Shown: piece by piece, positions 1 through 9,495 of the stretch
How positions within the stretch are numbered: the stretch's first letter is position 1
Layout: every line of letters begins with the position of its first letter
Source of the DNA: an uncultured Bacteroidota bacterium
GTDB taxonomy: Bacteria > Bacteroidota > Bacteroidia > Bacteroidales > P3
DNA: 64,000 bases
Assembly: GCA_902788805.1 (NCBI GenBank)
Contig: CADALO010000010.1
Coordinates: forward strand, 1 to 64,000
Direction of reading: 5' to 3'
The notes under the pieces: generated by a model
Told to the model about the DNA's origin: nothing
What the model saw: the letters and a program-made list of their open reading frames with translations, nothing else
The model's database searches: none
Translations under genes and position numbers: made by a program

Positions 1-94
<94 letters not shown>

Positions 95-100
95 CTTAAG

Positions 101-130
101 AGGAGTTCCATTTTGGGACTCCTTTTTTTT
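101..130 (+). terminator. Rho-independent terminator of the rRNA operon
   Basis: AGGAGTTCC pairs with GGGACTCCT (one G-T pair) across a short ATTTT loop and is followed by an uninterrupted T run. It lies 6 bases after the 5S gene. Confidence 0.85.
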
Positions 131-279
131 TGTTTGTCTTTTTATGTCGGGTTGTTTGTCGTTATAACGATATAATGGAACAACGTTATAACGTAATAGC
201 TTTATTATTTGTTAACGCTTTTTTGTCGCATAAATGTGAAATATCGAATGTTTCGGTGGTTTAATCCAAGTTTTTTATG

Positions 280-287
280 TATTTTTG
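280..287 (+). promoter_or_regulatory. Bacteroidota -7 element for hisS
   Basis: TATTTTTG followed by C fits the Bacteroidota -7 consensus TAnnTTTG, about 50 bases before the hisS start. No good TTTG -33 box lies at the usual 19-20 base distance, so only the -7 element is claimed. Confidence 0.5.
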
Positions 288-340
288 CATTTTGATTTTT
301 AATATAAAAAGTAATATAACTCTCAATATATCATACTGAT

Positions 341-1597
341 ATGGCAATGATAAAGACTCCGGTTAAGGGTATGCCCGAACAGCTGCCTGCCGATATGGAA
401 ATACGCGAATATGCGCTGGGACTGATAAAGGATACATACGGTCGCTTTGGTTTCAATCTTATAGAAACTCCAGTTATCGAACATATAGAGAACCTCACCA
501 ACAAACAGGGTGGCGAGAACGAATCTTTGATTTTTAAAATCCTTAAGCGTGGCGAAAAATTAAAGGAGTCGGAGAGCAACGATGAACTTTGTGACAGTGG
601 CTTGCGCTATGACTTGACGGTGCCGCTGAGCCGTTTCTTTGTCAATAATATGAACATACTTCCTTATCCTTTCAAGGCAATGCAATTGGGTAGTTCGTTC
701 CGCGCCGACAAACCTCAGAAAGGTCGTTTCCGCCAGTTTACTCAATGTGACATTGACATTATTGGTGACGGCTCGAATCTTGCAGAAATCGAGCTGATCT
801 CTGCTACTGCCGAGATGCTTCATCGTCTGGGTATGGGCAATTTTAAGATCCGTGTCAATGACCGCCGCATACTGAAGGCAATGTCGGCTGCCTGTGGATT
901 CCCTGCTGAGAAATTCGATGAGATTTGCATTGTGCTCGACAAATTGGACAAGATTGGCGTTGACGGTATTGCAGAGCTACTGCGCAAAATGGAATTGGGC
1001 GAGGATGGTATCGGTCGCTATTGTGCTATGTTGGCTGACGGCACCGACTATAAAATGTGCAAAGGGTTTACAGCTAAACATATAGGCGAGAGCCTAGATG
1101 CTGCAATTGCCGACAATATGGACACCATCATAAGCTGTGTGCGTGCCATTGTAGAAGGCAGAGGCGAAATCGTTTTCGACCCGTCGCTTGTGCGCGGAAT
1201 GGGCTATTATACAGGCCCTATCTTTGAAATTGAACTTGTTGACAAGAAGAACTATTCTTTCTCGATTGCAGGTGGTGGACGCTATGATGAAATGATTGGC
1301 AAATTTAGCGACGGAAAGATTCAAGCGCCGGCCTGTGGCTTCTCTATTGGATTCGAACGTATTGTGACTATCTTGAAAGATAAAGGTCTCAAGGTAGAGC
1401 GAAAAGGCGAGTCGGTGGCATACCTGCTGCGTCCTGGTCTCGAAGCCGACCGTATACGCGAAGTCATTGTTGAGGTCAACAAACTCCGTGACGAAGGCAA
1501 TCGCGTGCTTATCAGCCCCAAGGCCAAGAATATCAAGGCCCAGATTGAAAAACTTGAGGAATACGGCTATACCCGTATTGTAAAAGTGGAAGAATAA
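341..1597 (+). CDS. hisS: Histidine-tRNA ligase
   Basis: Charges tRNA-His with histidine in the cytoplasm. The 418-residue product carries class II synthetase motif 2 (SSFRADKPQKGRFRQF, about residues 118-133), the histidine-specific signature around LVRGMGYYTGPIFE (about 283-296) and GGGRYDE (about 309-315), followed by a C-terminal anticodon-binding domain with the helix KNIKAQIEKL. The length is normal for the compact bacterial form. An internal ATG two codons downstream (347) is an alternative start. A -7 promoter element lies about 50 bases upstream and a hairpin follows the stop codon, so it is probably transcribed alone. Identity is secure from the motifs. Confidence 0.95.
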   Translation: MAMIKTPVKGMPEQLPADMEIREYALGLIKDTYGRFGFNLIETPVIEHIENLTNKQGGENESLIFKILKRGEKLKESESNDELCDSGLRYDLTVPLSRFFVNNMNILPYPFKAMQLGSSFRADKPQKGRFRQFTQCDIDIIGDGSNLAEIELISATAEMLHRLGMGNFKIRVNDRRILKAMSAACGFPAEKFDEICIVLDKLDKIGVDGIAELLRKMELGEDGIGRYCAMLADGTDYKMCKGFTAKHIGESLDAAIADNMDTIISCVRAIVEGRGEIVFDPSLVRGMGYYTGPIFEIELVDKKNYSFSIAGGGRYDEMIGKFSDGKIQAPACGFSIGFERIVTILKDKGLKVERKGESVAYLLRPGLEADRIREVIVEVNKLRDEGNRVLISPKAKNIKAQIEKLEEYGYTRIVKVEE

Positions 1598-1606
1598 TCT
1601 CCGTAG

Positions 1607-1628
1607 GGGCGTACCCCGGTGTACGCCC
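1607..1628. terminator. Hairpin between convergent hisS and nitroreductase genes
   Basis: GGGCGTAC and GTACGCCC form a perfect 8-bp stem around CCCGGT. It fills the 31-base gap between two convergent stop codons. The T run after it is short, so it may instead be a small repeated palindrome that also blocks read-through. Confidence 0.5.
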
Positions 1629-2264
1629 TTATGAAAGTATCAAGTCCTCAAGTACGACTTTTGGTACATAATGAATGCCATTCTTGCGATAGTAGGAATG
1701 GCTTTCGTTTTCTTTAATGGGTACGAGCTCAAATTTCTCAGCACCTTTGCCTACACAAAGTATCGCTACGGGTTCGTATGGGAGGGCAAAGGACTCTTTT
1801 AGTTTCGACTTGTTGAATGCGCCGATAATCAGACTGCTGAGTCCCATCTCGGTGGCCTTGAGCATCATCGTTTGGAGCGACATACCTAGGTCTATATCTA
1901 CCAGCTTGTTCTCTTCCATCGTTGAGCACACGATGATAAAGGCCTCGGGTTCAGTGCCTGGGAATGGCAGATGCAATTCGGGTAGGGCCGCACCCATCTT
2001 GATGTTATCCAATACTTTTGTTGCTTCTTCGCCCTGCGTAACCAAACGAAAACGAAGCACTTGACGGTTGCATCCGGAACCGATCTTGGTGTTGACGGCG
2101 ACAATCTGTTGCAGTTCGTTACGACTGACAACGTATGATTTGTTGTATCCACGTGTTGAACGATTTTTCAGTAACAATTCGTCAAGGGTGTGTCCCACAC
2201 GTTTTGTAACAGTCTTTTTGCCGAAAACGGCATCGTATCTTTTTTCAAGGTAGTTGTCAGCCAT
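1629..2264 (-). CDS. Nitroreductase family protein
   Basis: Predicted FMN-dependent NAD(P)H oxidoreductase of the nitroreductase fold, 211 residues. Visible hallmarks are the N-terminal RSTRGYNKSYVVSRNELQQI segment (arginine/serine flavin-phosphate contact, about 34-54) and the C-terminal MGLSSLIIGAFNKSKLKE and PVAILCVGKG blocks (about 145-180). The start MADNYLEKRYD was chosen because the upstream extension overlaps the intergenic gap and is unlike the family. It follows menG by 35 bases on the same strand, so it is probably the last gene of the aspS-menA-menG transcript. Substrate unknown; the link with quinone genes may mean a quinone reductase but that is inference. Confidence 0.8.
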   Translation of the reverse strand: MADNYLEKRYDAVFGKKTVTKRVGHTLDELLLKNRSTRGYNKSYVVSRNELQQIVAVNTKIGSGCNRQVLRFRLVTQGEEATKVLDNIKMGAALPELHLPFPGTEPEAFIIVCSTMEENKLVDIDLGMSLQTMMLKATEMGLSSLIIGAFNKSKLKESFALPYEPVAILCVGKGAEKFELVPIKENESHSYYRKNGIHYVPKVVLEDLILS

Positions 2265-2299
2265 ATATTGTATAAAGTTTAAAGTTCTGAAGGTTGGGG

Positions 2300-2968
2300 C
2301 TATTGTTTTTTTGTGCATTTGTACATTCGGCAAACACCAAAGAATATTTTGCGTTGGCGCACTTTACAGCCGGTTTTTTCAAGCATCTTGCGCATTTGTT
2401 TCCCTTTCGGGAACCGTTCAATCGATTCGGGAAGATAGGTGTATGCCTCGCGGTTTTTGGCTATCTTCTCGCCGAGCAAGGGTATTATGCAGCGTGTATA
2501 GAGATTATAGAATGGTCGTAACATAGGATTGTCAGGCGTAGAGAGTTCCAGTATCGCCATACGACCTCCAGGTTTCAGCACCCTGACCATCTCTGTAAGA
2601 CCTTTTTCTAAGTGGACAAAGTTGCGTATTCCAAAAGCGCATCCAACGCAGTCGAAACTGCCGTTATCGAAAGGCAACGACTCGGCGTCGGCGATGATGC
2701 ACTCTGTTTCGAGAGCCATCTTGTTGCTGGCTATTTCAAGCATTTTTTTCGACAAATCAACGCAAACTATAGGCTCATCGGCACCAGACCTATACATCTC
2801 GAAAGCCAAATCACCTGTCCCGGCAGCGACATCGAGGCATTTGGGGCGCCATTGTCCGCGAGTGAGCCATTTTGCTCCACGTCGACGCCATAAGCGGTCC
2901 ATCCCAAATGTCATCAGATGGTTCAGGCTGTCATAATTGTCCGCTATTTTGTCAAAATCGTATGCCAT
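2300..2968 (-). CDS. menG: Demethylmenaquinone methyltransferase
   Basis: SAM-dependent C-methyltransferase for the last step of menaquinone synthesis (UbiE/MenG family), 222 residues. The SAM-binding motif I CLDVAAGTGDLAFEM is at about residues 44-58, and the family signatures YDSLNHLMTFGMDRLWRR (about 12-29) and AFGIRNF...EMVRVLKPGGRMAILE (about 109-140) are present. The ATG at 2968 shares its A with the TAA stop of menA (TAATG), so translation is coupled; a longer start at 2980 would overlap menA further and is less likely. Together with menA this supports a menaquinone-based anaerobic respiratory chain. Confidence 0.93.
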   Translation of the reverse strand: MAYDFDKIADNYDSLNHLMTFGMDRLWRRRGAKWLTRGQWRPKCLDVAAGTGDLAFEMYRSGADEPIVCVDLSKKMLEIASNKMALETECIIADAESLPFDNGSFDCVGCAFGIRNFVHLEKGLTEMVRVLKPGGRMAILELSTPDNPMLRPFYNLYTRCIIPLLGEKIAKNREAYTYLPESIERFPKGKQMRKMLEKTGCKVRQRKIFFGVCRMYKCTKKQ

Positions 2969-3846
2969 TATTGCAACCAACCTCCATAAAATAAAGCCTG
3001 AAGAAATGTGCTAAACACAAGAAGGGGCAACATCGGGTCCAGGTCTTTACCGTGTCGTTTCCATACTCCCACAAGGTGAAAAATAAAAAGCGGTATCGGC
3101 AAGCCCCAAAGCAAAACGCCCAATGGGGTAACATAGAAACAACTTGCGCCAATAACTACCAAAAAGGTTTGGTACCACTTGGCACGCCGTTCTCCAATCC
3201 TTAACGGAATAGTTCTGCGGATACCTTCATCGCTGGCCATATCGCGGATATTGTTCACATTCAGCACCGCAACACTCAATAGGCCGATGCCTATGGCCGG
3301 CATTATGACATAGAGTTTCCAGTCAAGAGTATGTGCAACGACAGAGTAACTGCCCAAAACACTTACAAGCCCAAAGAAGATAAAGACGAAGATGTCGCCG
3401 AGGCCTTTATAGCCGTAGGGACTTTTACCCAGTGTATAGTGTGTAGCTGCCCATATTGCAGCGGCACCAAGAATCAATACCCACCAAGGGCTGCCTGAAA
3501 CCAGCACCATAGTTAGGCCGCTTATGCAGCAGGCCACCACGGTTCCATTTATTGCGCGCCACATCTGCTTGACGGTGAGACCGCCTTCTGACATACTGTA
3601 GTTAGGTCCTTCTCTGTCCTCGCCGTCAACACCGCTGAGATGGTCGCCCATCTCGTTGCTAAGGTTGGAAAGCACCTGCAGCAGACAGGCAGTCAGCATC
3701 ACAAGGGTAAACACCAAGTCGCTGCCTCCTGGCTTATTAATAGCAAGCAAGCCTCCGCACACCACGCCTGCCAATGACAGGGGCAATGTGCGGAGGCGCA
3801 TTGACTTTATCAAATTACGAATTACGATTTTTGAATTTTGAGGCAT
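2968..3846 (-). CDS. menA: 1,4-dihydroxy-2-naphthoate polyprenyltransferase
   Basis: Integral membrane prenyltransferase of the UbiA superfamily that attaches the isoprenoid tail to dihydroxynaphthoate. The 292-residue product has about eight hydrophobic segments and the two aspartate-rich motifs expected for magnesium-diphosphate binding: NEMGDHLSGVDGEDREG (about 65-81) and NNIRDMASDEG (about 198-208). It starts 21 bases after aspS ends, and its stop overlaps the menG start, so aspS-menA-menG looks like one operon. Length and motif spacing are typical of MenA rather than UbiA. Confidence 0.92.
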   Translation of the reverse strand: MPQNSKIVIRNLIKSMRLRTLPLSLAGVVCGGLLAINKPGGSDLVFTLVMLTACLLQVLSNLSNEMGDHLSGVDGEDREGPNYSMSEGGLTVKQMWRAINGTVVACCISGLTMVLVSGSPWWVLILGAAAIWAATHYTLGKSPYGYKGLGDIFVFIFFGLVSVLGSYSVVAHTLDWKLYVIMPAIGIGLLSVAVLNVNNIRDMASDEGIRRTIPLRIGERRAKWYQTFLVVIGASCFYVTPLGVLLWGLPIPLFIFHLVGVWKRHGKDLDPMLPLLVFSTFLQALFYGGWLQ

Positions 3847-3867
3847 AACGTGTTAGCCTTTCAAAAT

Positions 3868-5625
3868 TCAGTTCTTAACATCCAACTTTATGCACAACTC
3901 TTCAAGCTGGGCGTTTGCGATAGGTGATGGGCTTCCGCTCATAACGTCGCGGCCGCTATTGTTCTTCGGGAAGGCGATGAAGTCGCGAATGCTGTCGGCA
4001 CCTCCGAAGAGCGAGCAAAGACGGTCGAAACCGAAGGCCAAGCCTGCGTGAGGAGGTGCACCATAGGTGAAGGCGTCCATCAGGAAGCCGAACTGAGCCT
4101 GAGCCTGCTCATCGGTGAAGCCAAGCGTATGGAACATCTTGTTTTGCAGCGTGCGGTCGTGGATACGGATACTGCCACCGCCGACCTCGACACCGTTCAT
4201 CACTATGTCGTAAGCGTTGGCGCGGATGTCGCCCCAGCGCTTCGGATCGTCGAGTAGAGCTTCGTCCTCGGGTTTGGGAGCCGTGAAGGGGTGATGCATA
4301 GCGTAGTAGCGCTGCGTTTCCTCGTCCCACTCCAGCAGCGGAAAATCAATGACCCACAACGGAGCAAAAACCTCAGGATTGCGCAGGCCAAGCTGGTTGC
4401 CCATCTCGAGACGCAAGGCGCAGAGCTGAACGCGTGTCTTCATAGCTGGACCGCAGAGTATCAGCATCAGGTCGCCGGGCTTTGCACCAAACTTCTCGGC
4501 AATGGCCTTTTGGTCGTCCTGCGTGTAGAACTTGTCGACCGAGCTCTTGAACGAGCCATCGGCGTTGTATTTGATATATACCATTCCGCCGGCGCCAACT
4601 TGCGGACGTTTGACGAAGTCGGTCAGTGCATCAAGCTGCTTGCGTGTGTATTCTGCACAACCCTCTGCGCAGATACCGACCACCAGTTCGGCATTGTCGA
4701 ACAGCCCGAAGCCCTTGCCTTTAGCCACGTCATTCAACTCAACAAACTTCATACCGAAGCGGATATCCGGCTTGTCGCTACCATACAGACGCATTGCATC
4801 GTGCCACGTCATACGCGGGAACTGGTCGAATTCCAAGCCCTTCACCTCCTTGAAAAGATGTTTGGCCAGACCTTCAAAAGTCTGAAGAACATCCTCCTGT
4901 TCTACAAACGACATTTCGCAGTCGATCTGCGTGAATTCCGGCTGACGGTCGGCGCGCAGGTCCTCGTCGCGGAAGCAACGAACAATCTGGAAATAGCGGT
5001 CCATACCTGCCACCATCAGCAGCTGTTTGTACTGCTGCGGGCTCTGCGGCAAAGCATAGAACTCGCCGGGATTCATACGCGAAGGCACTACGAAGTCGCG
5101 TGCACCTTCGGGTGTCGACTTGATAAGGAACGGAGTCTCTATTTCAAGGAAGTTGAGGTTATTCAAGTAGTTGCGCACCAAGATCGACATACGGTGACGC
5201 AGCTCGAGGTTGCGGCGCACAGGATTGCGGCGCAAGTCCAGATAGCGGTATTTCATACGAAGGTCGTCGCCGCCATCGCTCTGGTCCTCGATGGTAAAAG
5301 GAGGAGTCTTTGCCGCGTTGAGCACATTCAGCTCCTTGACATCGATCTCAATCTCGCCAGTCGGAATCTTGGTGTTCTTCGATGCACGCTCAATGACAAT
5401 GCCCTTTACTTGAAGCACATATTCGCGTCCCAGCTTGCGGGCCTTCTCGCAAAGCTCGGCATTGGTCTCCATATTGAAGGCTAACTGAGTGATACCGTAG
5501 CGGTCGCGCAAATCAATAAAAGTCATACCTCCAAGGTCACGGCTGCGCTGCAACCAGCCGCACAGCGTCACTTCCTGACCCACGTTGTTGATATTTAATT
5601 CACCACAAGTGTTTGTTCTATACAT
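3868..5625 (-). CDS. aspS: Aspartate-tRNA ligase
   Basis: Cytoplasmic class II aminoacyl-tRNA synthetase of the bacterial type, 585 residues. The OB-fold anticodon-binding domain is at the N terminus ([18 protein letters not shown]), motif 2 with [16 protein letters not shown] is at about residues 213-228, a GAD insertion occupies the middle, and motif 3 GLAFGFDRL is at about 528-536. The start [10 protein letters not shown] was chosen because the upstream in-frame extension (up to 5694) is AT-rich and unlike the family. First gene of an apparent operon with menA, menG and the nitroreductase. Confidence 0.95.
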   Translation of the reverse strand: MYRTNTCGELNINNVGQEVTLCGWLQRSRDLGGMTFIDLRDRYGITQLAFNMETNAELCEKARKLGREYVLQVKGIVIERASKNTKIPTGEIEIDVKELNVLNAAKTPPFTIEDQSDGGDDLRMKYRYLDLRRNPVRRNLELRHRMSILVRNYLNNLNFLEIETPFLIKSTPEGARDFVVPSRMNPGEFYALPQSPQQYKQLLMVAGMDRYFQIVRCFRDEDLRADRQPEFTQIDCEMSFVEQEDVLQTFEGLAKHLFKEVKGLEFDQFPRMTWHDAMRLYGSDKPDIRFGMKFVELNDVAKGKGFGLFDNAELVVGICAEGCAEYTRKQLDALTDFVKRPQVGAGGMVYIKYNADGSFKSSVDKFYTQDDQKAIAEKFGAKPGDLMLILCGPAMKTRVQLCALRLEMGNQLGLRNPEVFAPLWVIDFPLLEWDEETQRYYAMHHPFTAPKPEDEALLDDPKRWGDIRANAYDIVMNGVEVGGGSIRIHDRTLQNKMFHTLGFTDEQAQAQFGFLMDAFTYGAPPHAGLAFGFDRLCSLFGGADSIRDFIAFPKNNSGRDVMSGSPSPIANAQLEELCIKLDVKN

Positions 5626-5964
5626 AGATATAAGTTTTATTATCTTTTCTTTCGAAATTGCAAAATTACGAAAAAAGGACCACATACAAAACAAATATTT
5701 TTACTCTTTTCGTAAAACAATATTACTCTTCGTGGTCAAATCCACGGCCTAAAAAAGTATCATTGCCATATAATAAAAAGATACAATAGCAATATTCATC
5801 TAAAACTGATTACAATGCCACTCACCATTTTAGCCAAGATAGAATAACGGTGAACCCTTCGTCGTAGCGTTCGACGCAGGGATATTCCCACCAAACGAAA
5901 AGAGTATACCTTCTTGTGTGGAAGGTATACTCTTTCTTATGGAAAGATATGCTCTTTTGTCAGC
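5626..5964. other. 339-base intergenic region
   Basis: Lies between the aspS start and the end of the T9SS cargo gene, both minus strand. Apart from the strong hairpin at 5899-5935, a second half-copy of its sequence follows at about 5941-5955 (GAAAGATATGCTCTTTT resembles GAAGGTATACTCTTTC). No gene or RNA is evident. Confidence 0.5.
5899..5935 (-). terminator. Perfect 15-bp hairpin downstream of the T9SS cargo gene
   Basis: AAAGAGTATACCTTC and its exact complement flank a 7-base loop. It begins 30 bases after the stop codon at 5965 (minus strand), where a terminator is expected; the following T content is modest (TTTCGTTTGG). Confidence 0.65.
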
Positions 5965-8193
5965 CTACCTAATCACCACCACTTTCTTGGCGGGTAGGTT
6001 GGTGACTTTAACAATGTAGACGCCGTTGCCAGACACTGGCACACGGGCATCATTGCCTGCGGCCACTGTTGCAGTGGCAATGCAGCGGCCAGTGATGTCG
6101 TAGACGTTCACATCTGCGGGCGTTGTTGCCTGTGTACCAATTACGATGCAGCCGTTAGAGGCATACACTCTTACCTCTTCCGTCTCGCCGCTCATATCCT
6201 CTATGCCCTGGGTGCCGTCGCTTTCGAAGTAGGCGGTGAAACTCATATCACTGTTGACAGTTATTGTCCGTGGATTGTCGGTGTTATTGTCCTGCCAATG
6301 GTTAAAACGATATCCGTCGTATGGTATGGCAGTAAGTGTTGCTTGTTCTCCTGCTGCATATATACTTCCCCCTGTAACTATTCCCATTGCGGGGTCATTA
6401 GCCGTAGCTGTCACATTGTACACCGTACCCTCTTCTGCAAAGATAGCAGTTAGAGATGTGTCGCATAGTACAGCGAATGTGTATGGATTATAAGTTACTC
6501 CATTGCTCCATCGCAGAAATTGATAGCCCGAATATGGGTGTGCACCGACACTCGCTGCCGTTCCATATTCGTAATCATTTGTGCCATAAACCGACCCATA
6601 AGCAATGTTGTTTGGTGTGACCTCAACGTGGTGTCTGTCTATCTCGAATCGGAGTTCAAAGACTGTGTCCTGTGTAACGACAAACGCAAGTGTATCTTCT
6701 TCATAGACTTGAACGTGACCATAAGAATTGTTAATCCACGAAAGGAAATGATAATGCTCAATAGGATGTGCAACCAAAGTTACAGTGTCGCCGTAATGGT
6801 ATACACCATCGCCAGAAAAAGAGCCAAACTCTGGAGTTACATTGGTGACTGAAACCTCTACGGGAATACCCTCGAAGTAAGCAATCAATGCTGTATCTTT
6901 TATAATGGTAATTGTTCGGATGGCATTAGTGTCGCCATCGCTCCAGTGGGTGAATTTGTATCCCGTGCGAGAGTCCGCCCGGATGGTTGCTGAACATCTG
7001 TATAGCACCGAATCGTATATTGGAGAAAAGTTGTCATGATAGTAATTCACCCACCCTTTGTTCCAATCTTCGCTTTCAACAGAAAAACTAAATCTTTTTT
7101 TCTTAAACTGTGCTTCTGCACACAGATAATCATAATAATTAAAAACCGTGGCATAGGATAAAATAGTATCTGTAGTGTATTGATAGCGTATCCACCGTGT
7201 GTTGACGGAATCATTTGTATTATAATCAAAGATTATAGAGTCATAGACATAAGGATACTTCCATCGCACAAACTCATAACCGTGGTTTGTATGGGCAGTA
7301 AGTGTCACCGAGTCACCCCAAGGGGCAAGTGTTGGACCTTCAACCGAGCCGTAGTGAAAAGAGTCCCAATCATCCCAAAAGGACAACCAATCATAACTCC
7401 AGTGAGGTAAAAGTGTGCTATAGGTTCTGATGTGTTTTTTCTCAAAGTATACCAAAAAACAAGAATCACCGTGAAGTTCCACCGTTCTAACAGAATCAGT
7501 GTTTCCATCAGCCCAATGCGAGAAAACATAATAATCATATGTTGGTCGGGCATATAATCCTACATAATTGGTGTCATTCCAACACCCTAAACCAAATGAC
7601 ACAGAACCCACACTTAGATTAACCAAATAGCAAACACTTTTGGCTTGTACTTCAAGTATTATTGCACCATTCAAGTTGTTGCTCCATGCGTTTTGGTAAA
7701 CGGAGTCGCGACCACAAGGTACATGTATGTATTGGCATCCCACAAAAGTAGTCGTGTCAATGATCGGTGGTTGTTGTGAATGGAAAATAGGAGTGCAATT
7801 ACCTGTGAATGCACTATCTTCGAGAGATAGTATTGTTGTCGGTAATTGCACATTGATTTTAGATACAAAGGATACACCACCGTATACCCATTTTTTCCCC
7901 ACCGATGTAACTGTATAGGTCATTCCATTATATTGTACACTTTGGGGTACAACGACATATAACCCACAATGCATCGTGTCTGCATCGTCGTGAGGAAAAT
8001 ATAAGCCAGATACTTTTACTGTGTGGGTTATGCTGTCCGTAATATTGTAGTACAGCATATGGCGACTTGGAGAAAGTGATGAGAAATCACTATTTGGATA
8101 AGGGTTACTTGGATTATTTGGGTCATATTGAGCCATTGTTATTAGGCTCAATGCTAACATTATAGCAAACGATAAAAAATGCTTTGCTTTCAT
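5965..8193 (-). CDS. Secreted T9SS cargo with leucine-rich-like region and repeated beta domains
   Basis: 742-residue predicted cell-surface protein. Residues 1-21 are a signal peptide (hydrophobic FLSFAIMLALSLITMA). Next comes a BspA-like leucine-rich segment (about 60-180, e.g. YTVTSVGKKW and STIL-type strand turns). From about 190 to 660 there are six or so repeats of the Listeria-Bacteroides type, each with a GY.F..W.DG.T...R core and ending in aromatic/acidic F.AYFE. The last 75 residues (VRVYASNGCIVIG... VNVYDITGRC... GNGVYIVKVTN) are a T9SS type A sorting domain. Its ATG overlaps the stop of the 100-residue gene upstream by ATGA. Ligand unknown; adhesin or host/glycan-binding roles are inference. 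Confidence 0.85.
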   Translation of the reverse strand: MKAKHFLSFAIMLALSLITMAQYDPNNPSNPYPNSDFSSLSPSRHMLYYNITDSITHTVKVSGLYFPHDDADTMHCGLYVVVPQSVQYNGMTYTVTSVGKKWVYGGVSFVSKINVQLPTTILSLEDSAFTGNCTPIFHSQQPPIIDTTTFVGCQYIHVPCGRDSVYQNAWSNNLNGAIILEVQAKSVCYLVNLSVGSVSFGLGCWNDTNYVGLYARPTYDYYVFSHWADGNTDSVRTVELHGDSCFLVYFEKKHIRTYSTLLPHWSYDWLSFWDDWDSFHYGSVEGPTLAPWGDSVTLTAHTNHGYEFVRWKYPYVYDSIIFDYNTNDSVNTRWIRYQYTTDTILSYATVFNYYDYLCAEAQFKKKRFSFSVESEDWNKGWVNYYHDNFSPIYDSVLYRCSATIRADSRTGYKFTHWSDGDTNAIRTITIIKDTALIAYFEGIPVEVSVTNVTPEFGSFSGDGVYHYGDTVTLVAHPIEHYHFLSWINNSYGHVQVYEEDTLAFVVTQDTVFELRFEIDRHHVEVTPNNIAYGSVYGTNDYEYGTAASVGAHPYSGYQFLRWSNGVTYNPYTFAVLCDTSLTAIFAEEGTVYNVTATANDPAMGIVTGGSIYAAGEQATLTAIPYDGYRFNHWQDNNTDNPRTITVNSDMSFTAYFESDGTQGIEDMSGETEEVRVYASNGCIVIGTQATTPADVNVYDITGRCIATATVAAGNDARVPVSGNGVYIVKVTNLPAKKVVVIR

Positions 8194-8492
8194 TGAATTG
8201 ATATTAGTTCGTGATAACTTTGGATAAGATAACTGTACGGATAATGCTGTTCCACACCGTTATTCCGTAATCCATAGTGTTCGCAGATATATTGCGCCAT
8301 CTGCGAATTTACCGTTTGCAGTCCGCATTCCGAAACGGTGTCGAGATAATGTTTCATCCATTCCCTGCTATTCTGAATGAAGCAGAAAAAACGGTCGGTG
8401 ATGTCACGACCAATGATGAATTGATTGAGATTGCCTTGATTGGCAGTTTCAAAGGCTACAATAGCCTGCTGTTTGAATATTGAAAGTTGCAT
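8190..8492 (-). CDS. Hypothetical protein, translationally coupled to the T9SS cargo
   Basis: A 100-residue soluble protein with no signal peptide and no recognised family. It is rich in aromatic residues and helices, with the blocks FQ-free core TDRFFCFIQNSREWMKHYLD (about 33-52) and MAQYICEHYGLRNNGVEQ (about 65-82). Its stop codon overlaps the start of the 742-residue secreted protein (ATGA), implying coupling, which is odd for a cytosolic protein and a surface protein. It sits 275 bases after the DUF3791/DUF3990 genes on the same strand, and its size and composition resemble those small partners, so it may belong to that group. The open frame with an ATGA junction supports a real gene. Confidence 0.65.
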   Translation of the reverse strand: MQLSIFKQQAIVAFETANQGNLNQFIIGRDITDRFFCFIQNSREWMKHYLDTVSECGLQTVNSQMAQYICEHYGLRNNGVEQHYPYSYLIQSYHELISIQ

Positions 8493-8767
8493 AATATTTG
8501 TTGTTTAAAAATGAATATCGACTCCCAGCCATTGAGCCGGAAGCCGATGTTTGAATAAGAGGCATAAAGAAAGGCGTAAATCCCTTTTGATAAACCACTT
8601 ATTTTTGATAGAGGTGTCTGGAATACCTTTGGAACAAATAAGTGCAAGAAATTCACGCCAAAACGTGAACCTCAGCAATCTTATTCTCGTTCCATAGATT
8701 GTTTTCCAGACGTTTCTATCAAGAGAACAAGAGCGTTCAGCTCAATATGATGTATTTATTTTGTCTG

Positions 8768-9010
8768 CTACATAGGCATCGGTTTTAATATTTTTATTTC
8801 GTTTTTCATCAATTCATACAGATAGGCTGGACTTTGCACATACAGTTCTCCCTCTTCATCTTGCAAGGCTGGCATCAAGGGAGAATTGTATACCTTCTCC
8901 ATCGCCTGTTCTATGCTGCAACCAGTATCTTCCATTACATATTTCACCAACTCGCTTAAAACATAGTCGGTAAGATATGTGGCAATCTGATGGTGTGTAG
9001 GCTGGTTCAT
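8768..9010 (-). CDS. Small acidic protein, third gene of the DUF3791/DUF3990 set
   Basis: 80 residues, acidic and helical, with a compact signature YVMEDTGCSIEQAMEKVYNS (about 24-43) and EEGELYVQSPAYLYELMKNE (about 52-71). I recognise this type as a frequent neighbour of DUF3990 proteins in gut Bacteroidota, but know no assigned function. Its start overlaps the end of the DUF3990 gene by four bases (ATGA). As a small acidic partner of a putative ADP-ribosyltransferase it could be an antitoxin or immunity-like protein; that is inference from context. Confidence 0.75.
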   Translation of the reverse strand: MNQPTHHQIATYLTDYVLSELVKYVMEDTGCSIEQAMEKVYNSPLMPALQDEEGELYVQSPAYLYELMKNEIKILKPMPM

Positions 9011-9495
9011 ACTGTTTCAACATTAACCTTGTGAAGATATTGGAGCGCTTTCTCCGTACCAAAGTAGTATTGCTGGTCAAGGTATTTGTCTTGCAGTAAC
9101 TGGGCCGCCTGCTCAGGAGTATATATGCCTTCGCGGTAGTTAGTCAGTTGCAATACTACGCCATCGTTAGCTATAGGGCCAATGACAATATCATAATTGT
9201 GTATAGGAGTAACATTCTTCCTGTCACGATTTGCATCCACAAACAGAAGCCATTCCACAGATGCTTGTTCGTGGAAACGCTTTATTTTCAAGCCCAATGG
9301 CAAAGTTAATTCATCAAACTCATAAGTTATCAGTGTCGCCACTCCACCAAAAAGGCGCGCTCTCTTTTGTGCCATACGGATAGCTGTTGTTCTGTCGGGT
9401 GTCGCATAGAAACCTTTGCCGAAGTCTTTGTATCGCAATCCTCGGGTAAGGTCTATTGCCTCAATGTCTGAGTTTGTTCCGTGATATAGTTTCAT
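9007..9495 (-). CDS. DUF3990 protein, ADP-ribosyltransferase-like
   Basis: 162 residues. The N-terminal MKLYHGTNSDIEAI (1-14), the KDFGKGFYATPDRTTAI block (about 23-39) and the later EWLLFVDANRD and NYDIVIGPIANDG blocks (about 80-115) match the DUF3990 family, whose YHGT and GKGFY elements resemble the H-Y part of the ADP-ribosyltransferase NAD-binding fold. No signal peptide, so cytoplasmic. Flanked on both sides by small genes with ATGA overlaps (DUF3791 before, an 80-residue acidic protein after), a tight three-gene unit that looks like a toxin-antitoxin or defence module. The catalytic glutamate is not assigned with confidence. Family assignment is fairly sure, activity is inference. Confidence 0.8.
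   Translation of the reverse strand: MKLYHGTNSDIEAIDLTRGLRYKDFGKGFYATPDRTTAIRMAQKRARLFGGVATLITYEFDELTLPLGLKIKRFHEQASVEWLLFVDANRDRKNVTPIHNYDIVIGPIANDGVVLQLTNYREGIYTPEQAAQLLQDKYLDQQYYFGTEKALQYLHKVNVETV

Noticed and set aside
4291..5484. Long open frame antisense to aspS
   Set aside because: It has no family signature and mirrors the third-position bias of a clear synthetase gene on the other strand.
8456..8656. 66-codon minus-strand frame between the two small-gene groups
   Set aside because: Overlaps the start of the 100-residue gene and has a biased Phe/Leu/Lys composition with no recognised pattern.
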